Numbered from the stretch's first letter, positions 39,477 to 51,501 are shown. The stretch: 64,000 nt of DNA from RPQJ01 sp963731105 (GCA_963731105.1 CAVSUM010000011.1:372001-436000), one strand, 5' to 3'. The notes: generated by a model from the sequence alone, not told the origin. Translations and numbers: made by a program.

Positions 39477-39944
39477 ATGCTGATGCGGCTCGTGGCCGCC
39501 GGCACGCGCATGCCGGGCTGGGTCGACGCCGCCGTGGCGGACTACGCCGGCCGCCTGCGTGGTGACTACCGGCTCGAGGTCGTGGAGATCGAACTCGGCA
39601 AGCGCGGCGCGGGCGACGTGCAGCGCGCAATCGAGGCCGAGGGCGAGCGCATGCTGGCAGCGGCCGGGCCGCGCGCCGCGCTGGTGGCGCTGCAGGTCGG
39701 CGGCAAGGCCCTGTCCACCGAGCAGCTGGCGCGCTGGCTCGAGGAGCGGGCCCGCCTCGGCGAGCCGCTCGCCTTCTGCATCGGCGGTCCCGACGGCCTG
39801 GCGCCGCAGGTCGATCGCAAGGCCTGCCTGCGCTGGTCCTTGTCGGCCCTGACCCTGCCGCACGGCCTCGCGCGCGTGGTTGCGGCTGAGGCGCTGTACC
39901 GCGCCGTCACAGTGGTCAAGGGCCTGCCCTACCATCGCCCGTAG
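39477..39944 (+). CDS. rlmH: 23S rRNA (pseudouridine-1915-N3)-methyltransferase RlmH
   Basis: 155 residues, SPOUT methyltransferase acting on 70S ribosomes at helix 69. The C-terminal knot has FCIGGPDGLAPQVDRKAC and LTLPHGLARVVAAEALYRA. The ATG at 39477 gives LMRLVAAGTRMPGWVDAAV; the ATG at 39483 is an alternative. It pairs with rsfS as in most gammaproteobacteria. Confidence 0.97.
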   Translation: MLMRLVAAGTRMPGWVDAAVADYAGRLRGDYRLEVVEIELGKRGAGDVQRAIEAEGERMLAAAGPRAALVALQVGGKALSTEQLARWLEERARLGEPLAFCIGGPDGLAPQVDRKACLRWSLSALTLPHGLARVVAAEALYRAVTVVKGLPYHRP

Positions 39945-40022
39945 AATTGCGCGGTCGGCGATGGACAGCACGGCCCGGGCCGCGGTTGAATGCCGGATTG
40001 GGCACCCTGACTGGAGCCGACC

Positions 40023-40457
40023 ATGCATCCGTATCCGCATCTCTATGCCGTCGAGGCGTCTGCCCAGCCCGAGGGCGACGTGCCGGTCACCGCCGCCGGG
40101 CTGCCGGCGCTCGCCACGGCACCGCCGGCCGAGTTCGACGGCCCCGGCGACCGCTGGTCCCCCGAGACGTTGCTGGTCGCGGCCGTGGCAGACTGCTACC
40201 TGTTGAGCTTCCGCGGCGTGGCGCGGGCCAACAAGTTCGCCTGGAGCTCGCTCAAGTGCTCCGTGGAGGGCAAGCTCGATCGCATCGATGGCAAGACCCG
40301 CTTCACGCACATCGTGGTGCGCGCCACCTTGCGGGCGCCCGCGGGGACCGACGAGGCCAAGGCCGTGCAACTGATGCAGCGCGCCGAGCACGTCTGCCTG
40401 ATCAGCAACTCGCTGGTCGCCGCGCGCAGCGTCGAGACCGAGGTCATCCTCGAATGA
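40023..40457 (+). CDS. OsmC-family peroxiredoxin-like protein
   Basis: 144 residues. The two family cysteines are visible, in LVAAVADCYLLSF (about residue 60) and AEHVCLISNSLVA (about residue 124). Together with an Arg/Glu they would form the peroxidase site for organic hydroperoxides. The sequence GDRWSPETLLVAAVADC is characteristic of the YhfA/Ohr-like subgroup. It sits alone between rlmH and maf, with a 78-bp gap before it; no clear regulator nearby. Confidence 0.88.
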   Translation: MHPYPHLYAVEASAQPEGDVPVTAAGLPALATAPPAEFDGPGDRWSPETLLVAAVADCYLLSFRGVARANKFAWSSLKCSVEGKLDRIDGKTRFTHIVVRATLRAPAGTDEAKAVQLMQRAEHVCLISNSLVAARSVETEVILE

Positions 40458-40464
40458 GCGCTGC

Positions 40465-41060
40465 ATGACGCAGCGCTCGATCCTGCTCGCTTCTGCGTCG
40501 CCCCGTCGCAGCGAGCTGTTGCGCCAGGTGGGCATCGACCACGAGATCCGCCCGGTGGACGTCGACGAGTCGGTGCGTCCCGGCGAAGCACCGTCGGCGT
40601 ACGTGTTGCGGCTCGCCGAGGCGAAGGCCGCGGCACTGTGGCAACGGCTCGCTGCGGAGGAACGCCGCCCGGTACTGGCCGCCGACACCACGGTGGCGCT
40701 CGAGGGCGAGATCTTCGGCAAGCCGGCGGACCTCGCGGAGGCGCGCGTGATGCTTGGGCGGCTCTCCGGTCGCACCCATGAAGTGCATACGGCGGTCGCC
40801 GTGCTGCACGATGGTGGCGCCGCCGCGCGGGTCAGCAGCAGCAGCGTCAGCCTGCGGGAGCTCACCCCGGCCGAGATCGACTGGTACTGGCGCACCGGCG
40901 AGCCCGCCGACAAGGCGGGTGGCTACGCCGTGCAGGGCCGCGCGGCGGCCTTCATCCGCCACATCGCCGGCAGTTACTCGGGGATCATGGGACTGCCGCT
41001 GTACGAGACCTGGGAACTGCTCGCGCCGCTGCTCGGTCTGACGGTCGAGGAGCCAGGCAC

Positions 41061-41064
<4 letters not shown>
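40465..41064 (+). CDS. maf: Maf-family nucleoside triphosphate pyrophosphatase (YhdE type)
   Basis: 199 residues. N-terminal motif ILLASASPRRSELLRQVGI. The central catalytic region PVLAADTTVALEGEIFGKPA carries the Asp base. The C-terminal GGYAVQGRAAAFIRHIAGSY is typical of the dTTP/UTP-preferring YhdE clade, which is also the clade found beside rng. Likely removes non-canonical nucleotides. The stop overlaps the rng start (TTGA). Confidence 0.94.
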
Positions 41065-42526
<1,462 letters not shown>

Positions 42527-42530
<4 letters not shown>

Positions 42531-45500
42531 ACGGCTCGCCCGGGCGCGGCTACTCCGCCCGGCTCTGGCGCCTCCTGGCCGGTACTCTCGCCGGCATCCT
42601 GATCCTCGCCGCGCTGCTGCTCGGTGCGCTGCGCCTGGCGATTGCACGCGTACCGGAGAACGCCGCGCGCATCCAGGCCTGGGTCGAGCAGCAGACGGAC
42701 TACCGGCTCGAGTTCCAGGGCGTCGACGCCCGCCTGCGCTGGTGGGGGCCCGAGGTGGTGCTGCGCGACCTGCGCGTCCTCGACCGTGACGCCGGCCAGG
42801 CGCTGTTCGAAACGCGCGAGGGCGCCGTCTCGCTCGACTTGTGGAATTTCTTCCGCACCGGCGAGCTGGTCGCCGGGCGCGTGCGCGTGGTCGGGCCCTC
42901 GATCACGGTGGTGCGACTCGCGGACGGCCGCATCCGGCTGCTCGGGCAGCACGAGCGGCCCGCCGACCGGCCGCCATTCGATTTCGACCGGCTGCCCGGC
43001 GGACGGGTCGAGGTGGAGGACGCGACCATCGTGTACCGCGACCTCAAGACCGGACGCGGCCCGTGGCAGCTGCAGCAGGTGCGGCTGTCGCTGCGGCGCG
43101 CACACGACGACGTCGACGTCACCGGGGCGGCGCGCCTGCCGGCGGGCCTCGGCACCGGCATCGAGTTCGAGGGTCGCCTGCGCGGCTCCCTCGACCAGGC
43201 GGAGGCGATGCAGGGCCAGCTCGATCTGCGCTTCGAGCGATTGCGACTGGCAGGCCTGGCCGACGTGCTGCCCGGCAGCAGGATTCGCGCGTTGTCGGGT
43301 GAAGGACCGGTGACTGCCAGCGTTGCGTTCGATCGCGGTCGCCTGCAGAACCTGCGCCTCGACCTGCAGCTCGCGGACGTCGTGCTCGCGGTGCCGGCAC
43401 GCGCCGTTGCCCCGATCCAGACCGTGGTGGTCGCAGCGCCCTCGCGCCCGCCGGGCGCATCGCCGCTCAGCATGCCGGCTGCGGAGACGTCCTTCGTCCA
43501 GCGACCCGCCGCAGAGTTGCCGCGCGAGGTCCGCTACGCCGCCATCGGCGGCCGCCTGCGCCTGCGCCAGGACGGGGACTGGTGGGTGTTCCGCGCCACC
43601 GACCTCGAGTTGCGCCGCGACGCGCAACGCACCGGGCAGGTCGCATCGCTCGGTGCCCGGTTGCGCGGCCACCCGCAGAGCGCGTTCGAACTGGGCATCT
43701 ATGCCGCCGCGTTGTCGATCGGCGATGCGTGGCCGCTGCTGCTGGCGCTGGCGCCGCCGGCGCTCGATCCATGGGCTGGCCTCGATCCGTCGGGCGTCGT
43801 GCGCGAACTGCGGGCCGACGTAGTGCGCCAGCGCGCGGGTGCGGCGCCGGAGTTCGCCGTGTCGGTCGATGTCGCCGACCTCGCGGTGCGGCCGGTCGGG
43901 CGCTGGCCCGGCATTGCGGGGATCACCGCGCGGGTTTCCGGGACCGAGCAGCGCGGCCGGATCGCGCTGCGCGCCGCCGCGCCGTCGTTCGAGTGGCCGC
44001 GACTGTTCCGTGCGCCGATCGTCGCCACCCGCGCCACGGCCGACGTGGACTGGCATCGCGACGGCAGCGACTGGGTGCTGTCCTCGCAGAACGTGCAGCT
44101 CGTGCATCCGCAGGCGGTGGCCTCGGCGTCGGCGACGTTGCGCCTGCCGCTGCGTGGTCGTTCGCCGGTTCTCGACGCCGAGGTGGGCGTCGAGCGCCTC
44201 GACGTCGCGCTGGTCCGCGGCGTGTTGCCGGTCGGTCGCATGCAGCCGCGCTCACTCGCCTGGCTCGAGGCGGCGTTCCGCCAGGGCACCGCCAGCGACG
44301 GTGTGTTGATCTATCACGGCCCGGTGCGCAAATTCCCGTTCCGTGCCGGCGAGGGCGAGTTCAAGGCACGTGCCAATGTGCGGGACGTGACGCTGTCATT
44401 CCTCGACGGCTTCGCGCCGCTGACGGGTGCCATGGGCACGGTGGAATTCCACAATGCGTCGATTGCCGCGGCGGTCGACAGCCGGGGACATCGGCGGCCT
44501 GCGGCTGCGCCGCGTCGACTTCGCCCTCGACGACTACAAGGCGGCCACGCTCGACATCTACGGCGAGGGATCGGGCGACGTCGCCAGCGCACTGCGGGTG
44601 CTGCAGGACAGCCCGCTCGGCCCGCAGATCGGCGAGCAGTTCATGCAACTGTCGGGCCGCGGTCCCGCCGACTTCTCGCTGCGCCTGAAATTGCCGACGC
44701 AGGACCTGCAGGCCCGTGACTACCTGGTGCGCACGCGGTTGCGCTCGGTGACCGTCGGCTGGCCGGTGCTGCGCGTGCCGGCGACCGGCGTCACCGGGGA
44801 ACTCGAGATCCACAACCGGGAGTTTCGCGCCAAGGCGTTGCGCGGCACGATCCTCGACGGCCCGTTCGAGGTCGCGCTGCAGCCGGGACCCGTGGGGCGA
44901 GGGGTCACCGCATCGGTGCTGTTCAACGGCAGCGGCCGAGCCGCCGGACCGCGCCTGCCGCCGTTCATCGGCCTGCCCGATTCGATCCGCATGGCGGGCA
45001 CGGCGGACTGGCGGCTCGACGGCAAGGTCGAGCGGCGCGGCGATGGCGAGCAGTGGTCGACCCGCGTCGAGGTCGCGACGGACCTGCGCGGCCTGCAGGT
45101 CGATGCGCCGCGGCCGTTCGCGAAACCGGCGGCCGATCCGCGTGCCACGCGGGTCGTGCTCGAGGTGCCGAGCCGCGGCCGCACCGACGTACGCATCGAA
45201 TCCGGGGCGGCGCGCGCAGCGCTGCAGTTCGTCGAGCGCGGGAACCGGCGCTGGGATCTCGAGCGCGGCGCGGCACGCTTCGACGCGCAGCCGGTGGCGA
45301 TGCCCGCGCAACCGGGCCTGCACGTCGATGGCGACTGGCCCGAGTTCGATCTCGCCGAATGGCTGGCACTGCGCCCGGCGAAGCCCGGCGAGCAGCGACT
45401 GTCGGACTGGCTCGGCCCGGTGGACGTGCACCTCGACCGCGCGCGCGTGCTCGGCTTCGAGTTCCTCGACGTCACTGCGCGACTCGAGCCCGCCGCCGAC

Positions 45501-46521
45501 GCGTTTCGCGTCGTGGCGAGCGGGCCGATGGCGGACGGTACCGTGGTGATCCCGGCCGATTTCACCGCCGGGCGCCCGCTCAGCCTGGACATGCGCCGGC
45601 TGGTGCTGCAGTCGGCGCCACCCGTGCCGGGCGCGGGACCTGCGTCGCCGACCGATCCTCGCGACCTGCCAGCCATCGCGGCCCGCGCCGAGGATTTCAC
45701 CTGGCAGGGCCGGCATTTCGGCCGGCTGGTCGCCACGGTCGACCGCGTGCCGCAGGGCCTGCGCCTTGCCAGCCTGGCCACGGAAGCGAAGGACTTCACG
45801 CTCGGCGGCACCGGCACCTGGCTGGCGGAAGGCGCGGGTTCGCGCACGCGCCTTGCGCTCGAGTTCAAGAGCACCGACCTCGCGGCCGCGTCGCGTGCGC
45901 TCGACTATCGCGATGTCGTGGATGCCGAGCGGGCCCACGTGAGCGCGAACCTGACGTGGACCGGCGGCCCGGACGCGGACTCGATCGCGCGCATGGACGG
46001 CTCGCTGCGCCTCGAGCTCGATCGCGGCCAGCTGCGCGGCGTGAAGCCCGGTGCGGGCCGCATCCTCGGCCTGACCAGCGTCACCGCGCTGCCGCGACGC
46101 CTCGCGCTCGACTTCCGCGACGTGACCGACGAAGGCCTTGCCTTCGACACCGTGCGCGGCGACTTCGAGGTGCGGGCCGGCAACGCTTACACGCAGAACG
46201 TGCTGCTCAAGGGAGCGGCCGTCGACGTCGGTCTGGTCGGTCGCACCGGCCTCGCCGCGCAGGACTACGATCAGACCGTGGTCGTGAGCGGCAACCCGAG
46301 CGGCCCGATCACGGTCGCCGGCGCGCTCGCCGGTGGGCCCGGTCGGCGCGGCGGGTGCACTGCTGATCTCGCAGCTGTTCAAGGGCCAGCTGCAGGGGCT
46401 GGCGCGCGTCTATTATCGCGTGACCGGCTCGTGGGCCAATCCCACGGTGGAGCGCATTTCGGCCGCCGCCAGCAGCAACCTCGCTGCCGGCGAAGTGGCG
46501 CCAGAGGAGGGCAAGCAGTGA
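42527..46521 (+). CDS. yhdP: AsmA-like inner-membrane lipid transporter YhdP (two frameshifts)
   Basis: Start GTG 42527 (GTGA with rng). One N-terminal membrane anchor (LLAGTLAGILILAALLLGAL) is followed by a very long periplasmic beta-rich chain, as in the AsmA/TamB/YhdP bridges that move phospholipid to the outer membrane. The frame breaks twice. An extra G in a GGGG run near 44486 separates EFHNASIAAAVDS from DIGGLRLRRVDFALDDYKA. An extra G near 46335 precedes PVGAAGALLISQLFKGQL. Corrected length is ~1330 residues (E. coli 1266). The C-terminal DUF3971/AsmA_2 region ends GSWANPTVERIS. Confidence 0.93.
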
Positions 46522-47333
46522 CGCAGGTGGCGGCCATCCAGATGACGACGTCGGCCGACCTCGGCCGCAACCTCGTCGTCGCCGAAGCGTTGCTGCGGCG
46601 CGCGCGCGAGGGCGGCGCACGCATCGCGGCGCTGCCGGAGAATTTCGCGTTCATGGGGGCCGCGGAGGGCGACAAGCTCGCCGTGGCCGAGGACGAAGGC
46701 CGTGGGCCGATCCAGGACGCGCTGGCCGGCCTCGCGCGGCAGCTCGGGCTGTGGATCGTCGCCGGCACGCTGCCGTTGCGCGTCGCCGACGAGCCGCGCG
46801 TCGCGGCCGCCTGCCTGGTGTACGACGCGGACGGGCGACGAGTGGCGCGCTACGACAAGATCCACCTGTTCGACGTCGCCATCCCGGGCAAGGACGAGCG
46901 CTACCAGGAGTCGGCCTCGGTGCGCCCCGGGCAGGCGACCGTCTGCGTCGACACGCCGGCGGGCCGCCTCGGCCTCGCGGTCTGCTACGACCTGCGCTTT
47001 CCCGAGTTGTTCCGGCGCCTGCTCGACGACGGCGCCGAGTGGTTCTGCCTGCCGTCGGCGTTCACCGCGCCCACCGGCCGGGCGCACTGGGAGACGCTGC
47101 TGCGGGCGCGCGCGATCGAGAACCTGTGCCACGTGGTCGCGCCGGCGCAGTCCGGCTTCCACGAGAACGGGCGCGAGACCCATGGCGACTCGATGATCGT
47201 CGACTGCTGGGGCAGGGTGCTGGCGCGGTTGCCGCGTGGCAGCGGGGTCGTGGTCGCGGACATCGACCTCGTACGGCAGCGCGAGGTCAGGCAGAATTTC
47301 CCCTCCATCCAGCACCGGCGCCTGCCCACCTGA
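46518..47333 (+). CDS. Carbon-nitrogen hydrolase (Nit1-like, probable deaminated-glutathione amidase)
   Basis: 271 residues from GTG 46518, overlapping the yhdP stop. The catalytic triad is Glu in AALPENFAFMGA, Lys in YDKIHLFDVAIPGKDE and Cys in LGLAVCYDLRFPEL. This is the branch-10 nitrilase architecture, and members beside tldD are usually amidases that repair deaminated glutathione. The exact substrate is inferred from family and context. Confidence 0.9.
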   Translation: MTQVAAIQMTTSADLGRNLVVAEALLRRAREGGARIAALPENFAFMGAAEGDKLAVAEDEGRGPIQDALAGLARQLGLWIVAGTLPLRVADEPRVAAACLVYDADGRRVARYDKIHLFDVAIPGKDERYQESASVRPGQATVCVDTPAGRLGLAVCYDLRFPELFRRLLDDGAEWFCLPSAFTAPTGRAHWETLLRARAIENLCHVVAPAQSGFHENGRETHGDSMIVDCWGRVLARLPRGSGVVVADIDLVRQREVRQNFPSIQHRRLPT

Positions 47334-47337
47334 GTCC

Positions 47338-48840
47338 ATGCAGATCCAGATCCCGCCCGCCCTGTTCACGCCTCAGGCCCCGGCGACGGCCGCGGACGCG
47401 GCGTCCGACCCGCTCGCCACGGCGCGCGCCGGCCTGCTGCTGCCCGCCGGACTCGACGAGGATCGCGTCGCGAACGTGCTCGGCGACGTCATGGGCCACG
47501 CGGTCGACTACTCCGACGCCTACTTCCAGCTGATCCGCGAGGAGTCGTGGGCGCTCGAGGACGGCATCGTCAAGGACGGTGCGCACAGCATCGACCACGG
47601 CGTCGGCGTGCGCGCGCTCGCCGGCGAGAAGGCAGGCTTCGCGTACTCGGACGAGATCGTGCTGCCGGCGCTGCTCGAGGCGGCGCATGCGGCGCGCGCG
47701 ATCGCCCGTTCCGGCAGCACCGGCGGGCTGCAGGCCTGGCGCGCGCAGCGCGGCCGCTGCCTGTATCCGCCGCTCGACCCGCTCGAGTCGCTGGGCGACG
47801 ACGCCAAGGTGCGGCTGCTCGGCGACATCGATCGCGAGGCGCGCGCGCTCGACCCGCGCATCACCCAGGTCATGGCGAGCCTGTCCGCGTCGCACGACAC
47901 GATCCTGGTGCTCGCGAGCGACGGCACGCTCGCCGCGGACGTGCGGCCGCTGGTGCGGCTCAACGTGTCGGTGATCATCGAGCAGCAGGGACGGCGCGAG
48001 CAGGGCTATGCGGGTGGCGGCGGCCGCTTCGCGTACACCGAGTTCCTCGCGAGCGAACGCTGGCGCGACCTGGTGCGCGAGGCAGTGCGTACCGCGCAGG
48101 TCAACCTCGAGTCGGTGCCGGCGCCCGCCGGCACGATGACGGTGGTGCTCGGTGCCGGCTGGCCCGGCGTGCTGCTGCACGAGGCGGTGGGCCACGGGCT
48201 CGAGGGCGATTTCAACCGCAAGGGCACGTCGGCCTTCAGCGGCCGCCTCGGCCAGCGGGTCGCCGCCCCGGGCGTGACCATCGTCGACGACGGCACGCTC
48301 GCCTCGCGCCGCGGCTCGCTCAACGTCGACGACGAGGGCACGCCGACGCAGTGCACCACCCTGATCGAGGACGGGGTGCTGCGCTGCTACCTGCAGGACA
48401 AGCTGAACGCGCGGCTGATGGGCGTGGCGCCGACCGGCAACGGCCGGCGCGAGTCGTTCGCCCACCTCACGCTGCCGCGCATGACCAACACCTACATGCT
48501 CGGCGGCCCGCACGCGCCGGAGGAAATCATCGCCTCGGTGCCGAAGGGCCTCTACTGCCGCAACTTCGGCGGCGGGCAGGTGGACATCACCTCGGGCAAG
48601 TTCGTGTTCTCGGCGAGCGAGGCGTACCTGATCGAGAACGGTCGCCTCGGCGCGCCGGTGAAGGGTGCCACGCTGATCGGCAACGGCCCCGAGGTGATGA
48701 CGCGCGTGTCGATGGTCGGCAACGACCTGCGCCTCGACGACGGCGTCGGCACCTGCGGCAAGGAAGGCCAGGACGTGCCAGTGGGCGTGGGCCAGCCGAC
48801 GCTGCGCGTGGACGGCCTCACCGTCGGCGGCACCGCCTGA
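47338..48840 (+). CDS. tldD: Metalloprotease TldD
   Basis: 500 residues. The zinc motif HExxxH is in LLHEAVGHGLEGDFNRKG. The N-terminal region (GAHSIDHGVGVRALAGEKAG) and the C-terminal GGGQVDITSGKFVFSASEAY are typical. TldD forms a heterodimer with PmbA/TldE (gene at 52652), degrading unfolded peptides and cleaving the leader of modified peptides such as microcin B17. ATG 47338 lies 4 bp after the nitrilase stop. Confidence 0.97.
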   Translation: MQIQIPPALFTPQAPATAADAASDPLATARAGLLLPAGLDEDRVANVLGDVMGHAVDYSDAYFQLIREESWALEDGIVKDGAHSIDHGVGVRALAGEKAGFAYSDEIVLPALLEAAHAARAIARSGSTGGLQAWRAQRGRCLYPPLDPLESLGDDAKVRLLGDIDREARALDPRITQVMASLSASHDTILVLASDGTLAADVRPLVRLNVSVIIEQQGRREQGYAGGGGRFAYTEFLASERWRDLVREAVRTAQVNLESVPAPAGTMTVVLGAGWPGVLLHEAVGHGLEGDFNRKGTSAFSGRLGQRVAAPGVTIVDDGTLASRRGSLNVDDEGTPTQCTTLIEDGVLRCYLQDKLNARLMGVAPTGNGRRESFAHLTLPRMTNTYMLGGPHAPEEIIASVPKGLYCRNFGGGQVDITSGKFVFSASEAYLIENGRLGAPVKGATLIGNGPEVMTRVSMVGNDLRLDDGVGTCGKEGQDVPVGVGQPTLRVDGLTVGGTA

Positions 48841-48859
48841 GAGCGTGCGGGGAACTGAC

Positions 48860-49078
48860 ATGTGGCTGCCACGACCGGTCTATGAAGCCGTCCCCTACGC
48901 CTGGATGGCGGCCGGCATGGCATCGCTGGGTGCGGCGTGGTTCGTGCCGCAGGGGCCGCGCGGCCTGCTGCTCGCGCTCGGCGCGCCGGGCCTGACGCTC
49001 GGCCTGGTGCTGTGGATGCGGCGGCGCGACTACCGCGCCAGCCAGCGCGATTACGACACCCGCGCGCTCGACGACTGA
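48860..49078 (+). CDS. Small two-helix membrane protein, unknown
   Basis: 72 residues from ATG 48860 (WLPRPVYEAVPYAWMAAGMA) with GGGGAA just upstream; a GTG at 48845 would add five residues. Two hydrophobic stretches (about 14-33 and 38-55) are followed by a charged tail MRRRDYRASQRDYDTRALDD. I do not recognise the family. It is co-directional with tldD, 19 bp downstream, and converges with the AAA-FHA gene, so it may be expressed with tldD. Confidence 0.65.
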   Translation: MWLPRPVYEAVPYAWMAAGMASLGAAWFVPQGPRGLLLALGAPGLTLGLVLWMRRRDYRASQRDYDTRALDD

Positions 49079-49087
49079 GGCGGTACC

Positions 49088-50326
49088 TCACTCCTCGGCG
49101 TCGACGCTCTCGTCCTCTTCCATCTCGTCGGGATCCATCACGACGGTCGCCGTGGCCTTCTGCTCGGCCTTGTAGAACGCCAGTTCGTGCAGGCCGATCT
49201 TGACCACATCGCCGTCGGCAAAGCGGTGGCGGCGCACCCGCTTGTCGCGCACGAAAATGCCGTTGGTGCTGTTGAGGTCCTCGATCCAGCTGCCATCGGT
49301 GGTGGTCGTTACCTGCGCATGGTGGCGGCTCACGTACTTGCTCTCGACCTGCAGGTCGTTGTCCGACGTGCGGCCGATCACGCAGCGGCCCGGCGCGAGA
49401 TAGACCTCCGTCACCGTCGCACCCTTGAGCGTCAGCACCAGCCGGCCGACCGGCAGCTGCTCCTGCGGCGCGGTGTCGTCGAGGGTGGCATGCAGCTGGT
49501 TGTGTGTACGGGCGGCGTATTCGACCCATTGCAGCTCGGCAATCGCCGAGCGCACGTCGTCGACGCCGACCGTGACGCGGTCCTGCGCGAACGCGGCGAG
49601 CAGCGCCGTGTCGCACAGCGTATTGGTGAGGCGTGGAATGCCGCCGGTGTAGCGATACAGCAGCGGGAACGTGTCGGGTTCGAAGATTTCGCGGTCACCC
49701 GCGCCGGCGACGCGCAGCCGGTGGCGGATGTACTCGGTGGCGTCCGGCTCGCTGAGCGCGGTGAGGTGGAAGCGCAGGCGCACGCGCTGCTTGAGCTGCA
49801 CGAGGTCCGCCGAGTCGAGCTTGTCGCTCAGCTCCGGCTGGCCGGCGAGGATGATGCGCAGCACCTTTTCCTTGGTGGTCTCCACGCCCGACAGCAGGCG
49901 CACTTCTTCGAGCACCTTGTTGCTGAGGTTCTGCGCCTCGTCGATGATCAGCAGCACCTTGCGGCCGTTCGCGTACTGCTCGATCAGGAACTGGTTGAGC
50001 GTCGCCAGCAGTTCCGCCTTGCGCATCTTGAACGGGCTGAAGCCGAACTGCGCCAGCAGCGTCTGCAGGAACTCGAGCGGCGAGATCTGCGTCTGGTTGA
50101 GCTGCGCCACCACCACGTCCTGCTCGATTTCCTTGAGGAAGGTCTCGATCAGGGTGGTCTTGCCCGAGCCGATCTCGCCGGTGATCACCACGAAGCCGTC
50201 GGTGAACCAGATCGTCGACTCCATGTACGCCTTGGCGCGGGAGTGGATCTGGCTCAGGTACAGGAATGCCGGGTCCGGGCTGAGGCGGAACGGCAGCTCG
50301 CTGAGCTGGAAGTGGTCGAGGTACAT
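49088..50326 (-). CDS. ExeA-like AAA ATPase fused to a C-terminal FHA domain
   Basis: 412 residues. An ExeA/GspA-type AAA domain (residues ~1-265) starts YLDHFQLSELPFRLSPDPAF. It has Walker A GEIGSGKTTLIETF, Walker B VLLIIDEAQNLSN and GGIPRLTNTLCDTALLAAF. A forkhead-associated domain (about 295-385) follows with GRCVIGRTSDNDLQ, YVSRHHAQV and DLNSTNGIFV, the phosphothreonine-binding residues. The tail is acidic (DPDEMEEDESVDAEE). ExeA proteins help type II secretin or envelope assembly by binding peptidoglycan; this one has no membrane segment or PG-binding domain. Function is inferred only. Confidence 0.85.
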   Translation of the reverse strand: MYLDHFQLSELPFRLSPDPAFLYLSQIHSRAKAYMESTIWFTDGFVVITGEIGSGKTTLIETFLKEIEQDVVVAQLNQTQISPLEFLQTLLAQFGFSPFKMRKAELLATLNQFLIEQYANGRKVLLIIDEAQNLSNKVLEEVRLLSGVETTKEKVLRIILAGQPELSDKLDSADLVQLKQRVRLRFHLTALSEPDATEYIRHRLRVAGAGDREIFEPDTFPLLYRYTGGIPRLTNTLCDTALLAAFAQDRVTVGVDDVRSAIAELQWVEYAARTHNQLHATLDDTAPQEQLPVGRLVLTLKGATVTEVYLAPGRCVIGRTSDNDLQVESKYVSRHHAQVTTTTDGSWIEDLNSTNGIFVRDKRVRRHRFADGDVVKIGLHELAFYKAEQKATATVVMDPDEMEEDESVDAEE

Positions 50327-50415
50327 GGGCGGCTCCGGACCCTACTATACGAGAGGCACGGGCTGGGTGAGAAACGCGGTCCGTCACATTCCCGGCAGGC
50401 AGGGCGCCAGGGGGC

Positions 50416-51501
50416 TCAGCGCGGCACGCGCCGCAGCAGGCGGCGCAGCACCTCGTCGCGCCGGGCAGCCGTGGGCGCCACCAGCGTGCAATGGCCGAGC
50501 TTGCGGCCGGCCCGCGCTGCCTTGCCGTAGTCGTGATGGTGCGCGCCGGGCAGGGCCAGGATGCGGTCGCGGTCCGGCAGGGTGCCGATGTAGTTCACCA
50601 TCGCCGCATGGCCGACCGGGCTGGTGTCGCCGAGCGGCAGGCCCAGGATGGCGCGCAGGTGATTCTCGAACTGCGAGGTGACCGCACCCTCGATGGTCCA
50701 GTGGCCGGAGTTGTGCACGCGCGGCGCCATCTCGTTGGCCACGAGGCGGCCGCCCGCGACGAAGAACTCGATGGTGAGCACGCCGGCATAGCCGAAATGG
50801 TCGATGACCCGCCGCAGGTAGCCCTCGGCCGCGCGCTGCAGCCTGGCGTTGCGGGTCGGGGCCACGGTCACGCGCAGGATCCCCTCGCGATGGGTATTGG
50901 TCGCGAGCGGGTAGGCGCGCACTTCGCCGCGCGTGCTGCGGGCGCCGATGATCGACACCTCGTGCTCGAACGCAACGAAGCCCTCGAGGATCAGCGGGAC
51001 CCCGCCGAGCGCCTCCCAGGCCGGGTCCACGTCGGCGCGCTTCTTCAGCACGCGCTGGCCGCGGCCGTCGTAGCCGAGCCGGCGGGTCTTCAGCACGCAG
51101 GGCAGCCCGAGGGCCGCGACGGCCGCGTCGAGGTCGGCGCGCGAGTCCACCGCGCGATAGGGCGGGGTCGGAATGCCGAGGTGGCTGAACAATTCCTTCT
51201 CGAGGATCCGGTCCTGCGAGACCCGCAATGCGTCCACCGGCGGGAAACAGGGGCGCGTTGCCGCCATCTCCTGCAGCGCCGCCACGGGCACGTTCTCGAA
51301 CTCGTAGGTGACGAGGTCCACCTGGCCCGCGAGTTCGCGCAACGCACGGATGTCGTCGAAGGCGCCGACCACGATCGGCGCCACCTGTGCGCCCGGGGCC
51401 TGCGGGCTCGAGTCGAGGAAGCGGAACTGCAGCGCGAACGGGAAACCCGACAGCGCCAGCATCTGCCCGAGCTGGCCGGCCCCGATGATGCCGATCTTCA
51501 T
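50416..51501 (-). CDS. purK: N5-carboxyaminoimidazole ribonucleotide synthase
   Basis: 361 residues, ATP-grasp. It makes N5-CAIR from AIR, ATP and bicarbonate in purine synthesis. The N-terminal Rossmann segment is IGIIGAGQLGQMLALSGFPF. The ATP-grasp core has CVLKTRRLGYDGRGQRVL and IEFFVAGGRLVANEMAPRVHNSGH. ATG 51501 overlaps the purE stop by four bases. The tail is Arg-rich. Confidence 0.97.
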   Translation of the reverse strand: MKIGIIGAGQLGQMLALSGFPFALQFRFLDSSPQAPGAQVAPIVVGAFDDIRALRELAGQVDLVTYEFENVPVAALQEMAATRPCFPPVDALRVSQDRILEKELFSHLGIPTPPYRAVDSRADLDAAVAALGLPCVLKTRRLGYDGRGQRVLKKRADVDPAWEALGGVPLILEGFVAFEHEVSIIGARSTRGEVRAYPLATNTHREGILRVTVAPTRNARLQRAAEGYLRRVIDHFGYAGVLTIEFFVAGGRLVANEMAPRVHNSGHWTIEGAVTSQFENHLRAILGLPLGDTSPVGHAAMVNYIGTLPDRDRILALPGAHHHDYGKAARAGRKLGHCTLVAPTAARRDEVLRRLLRRVPR

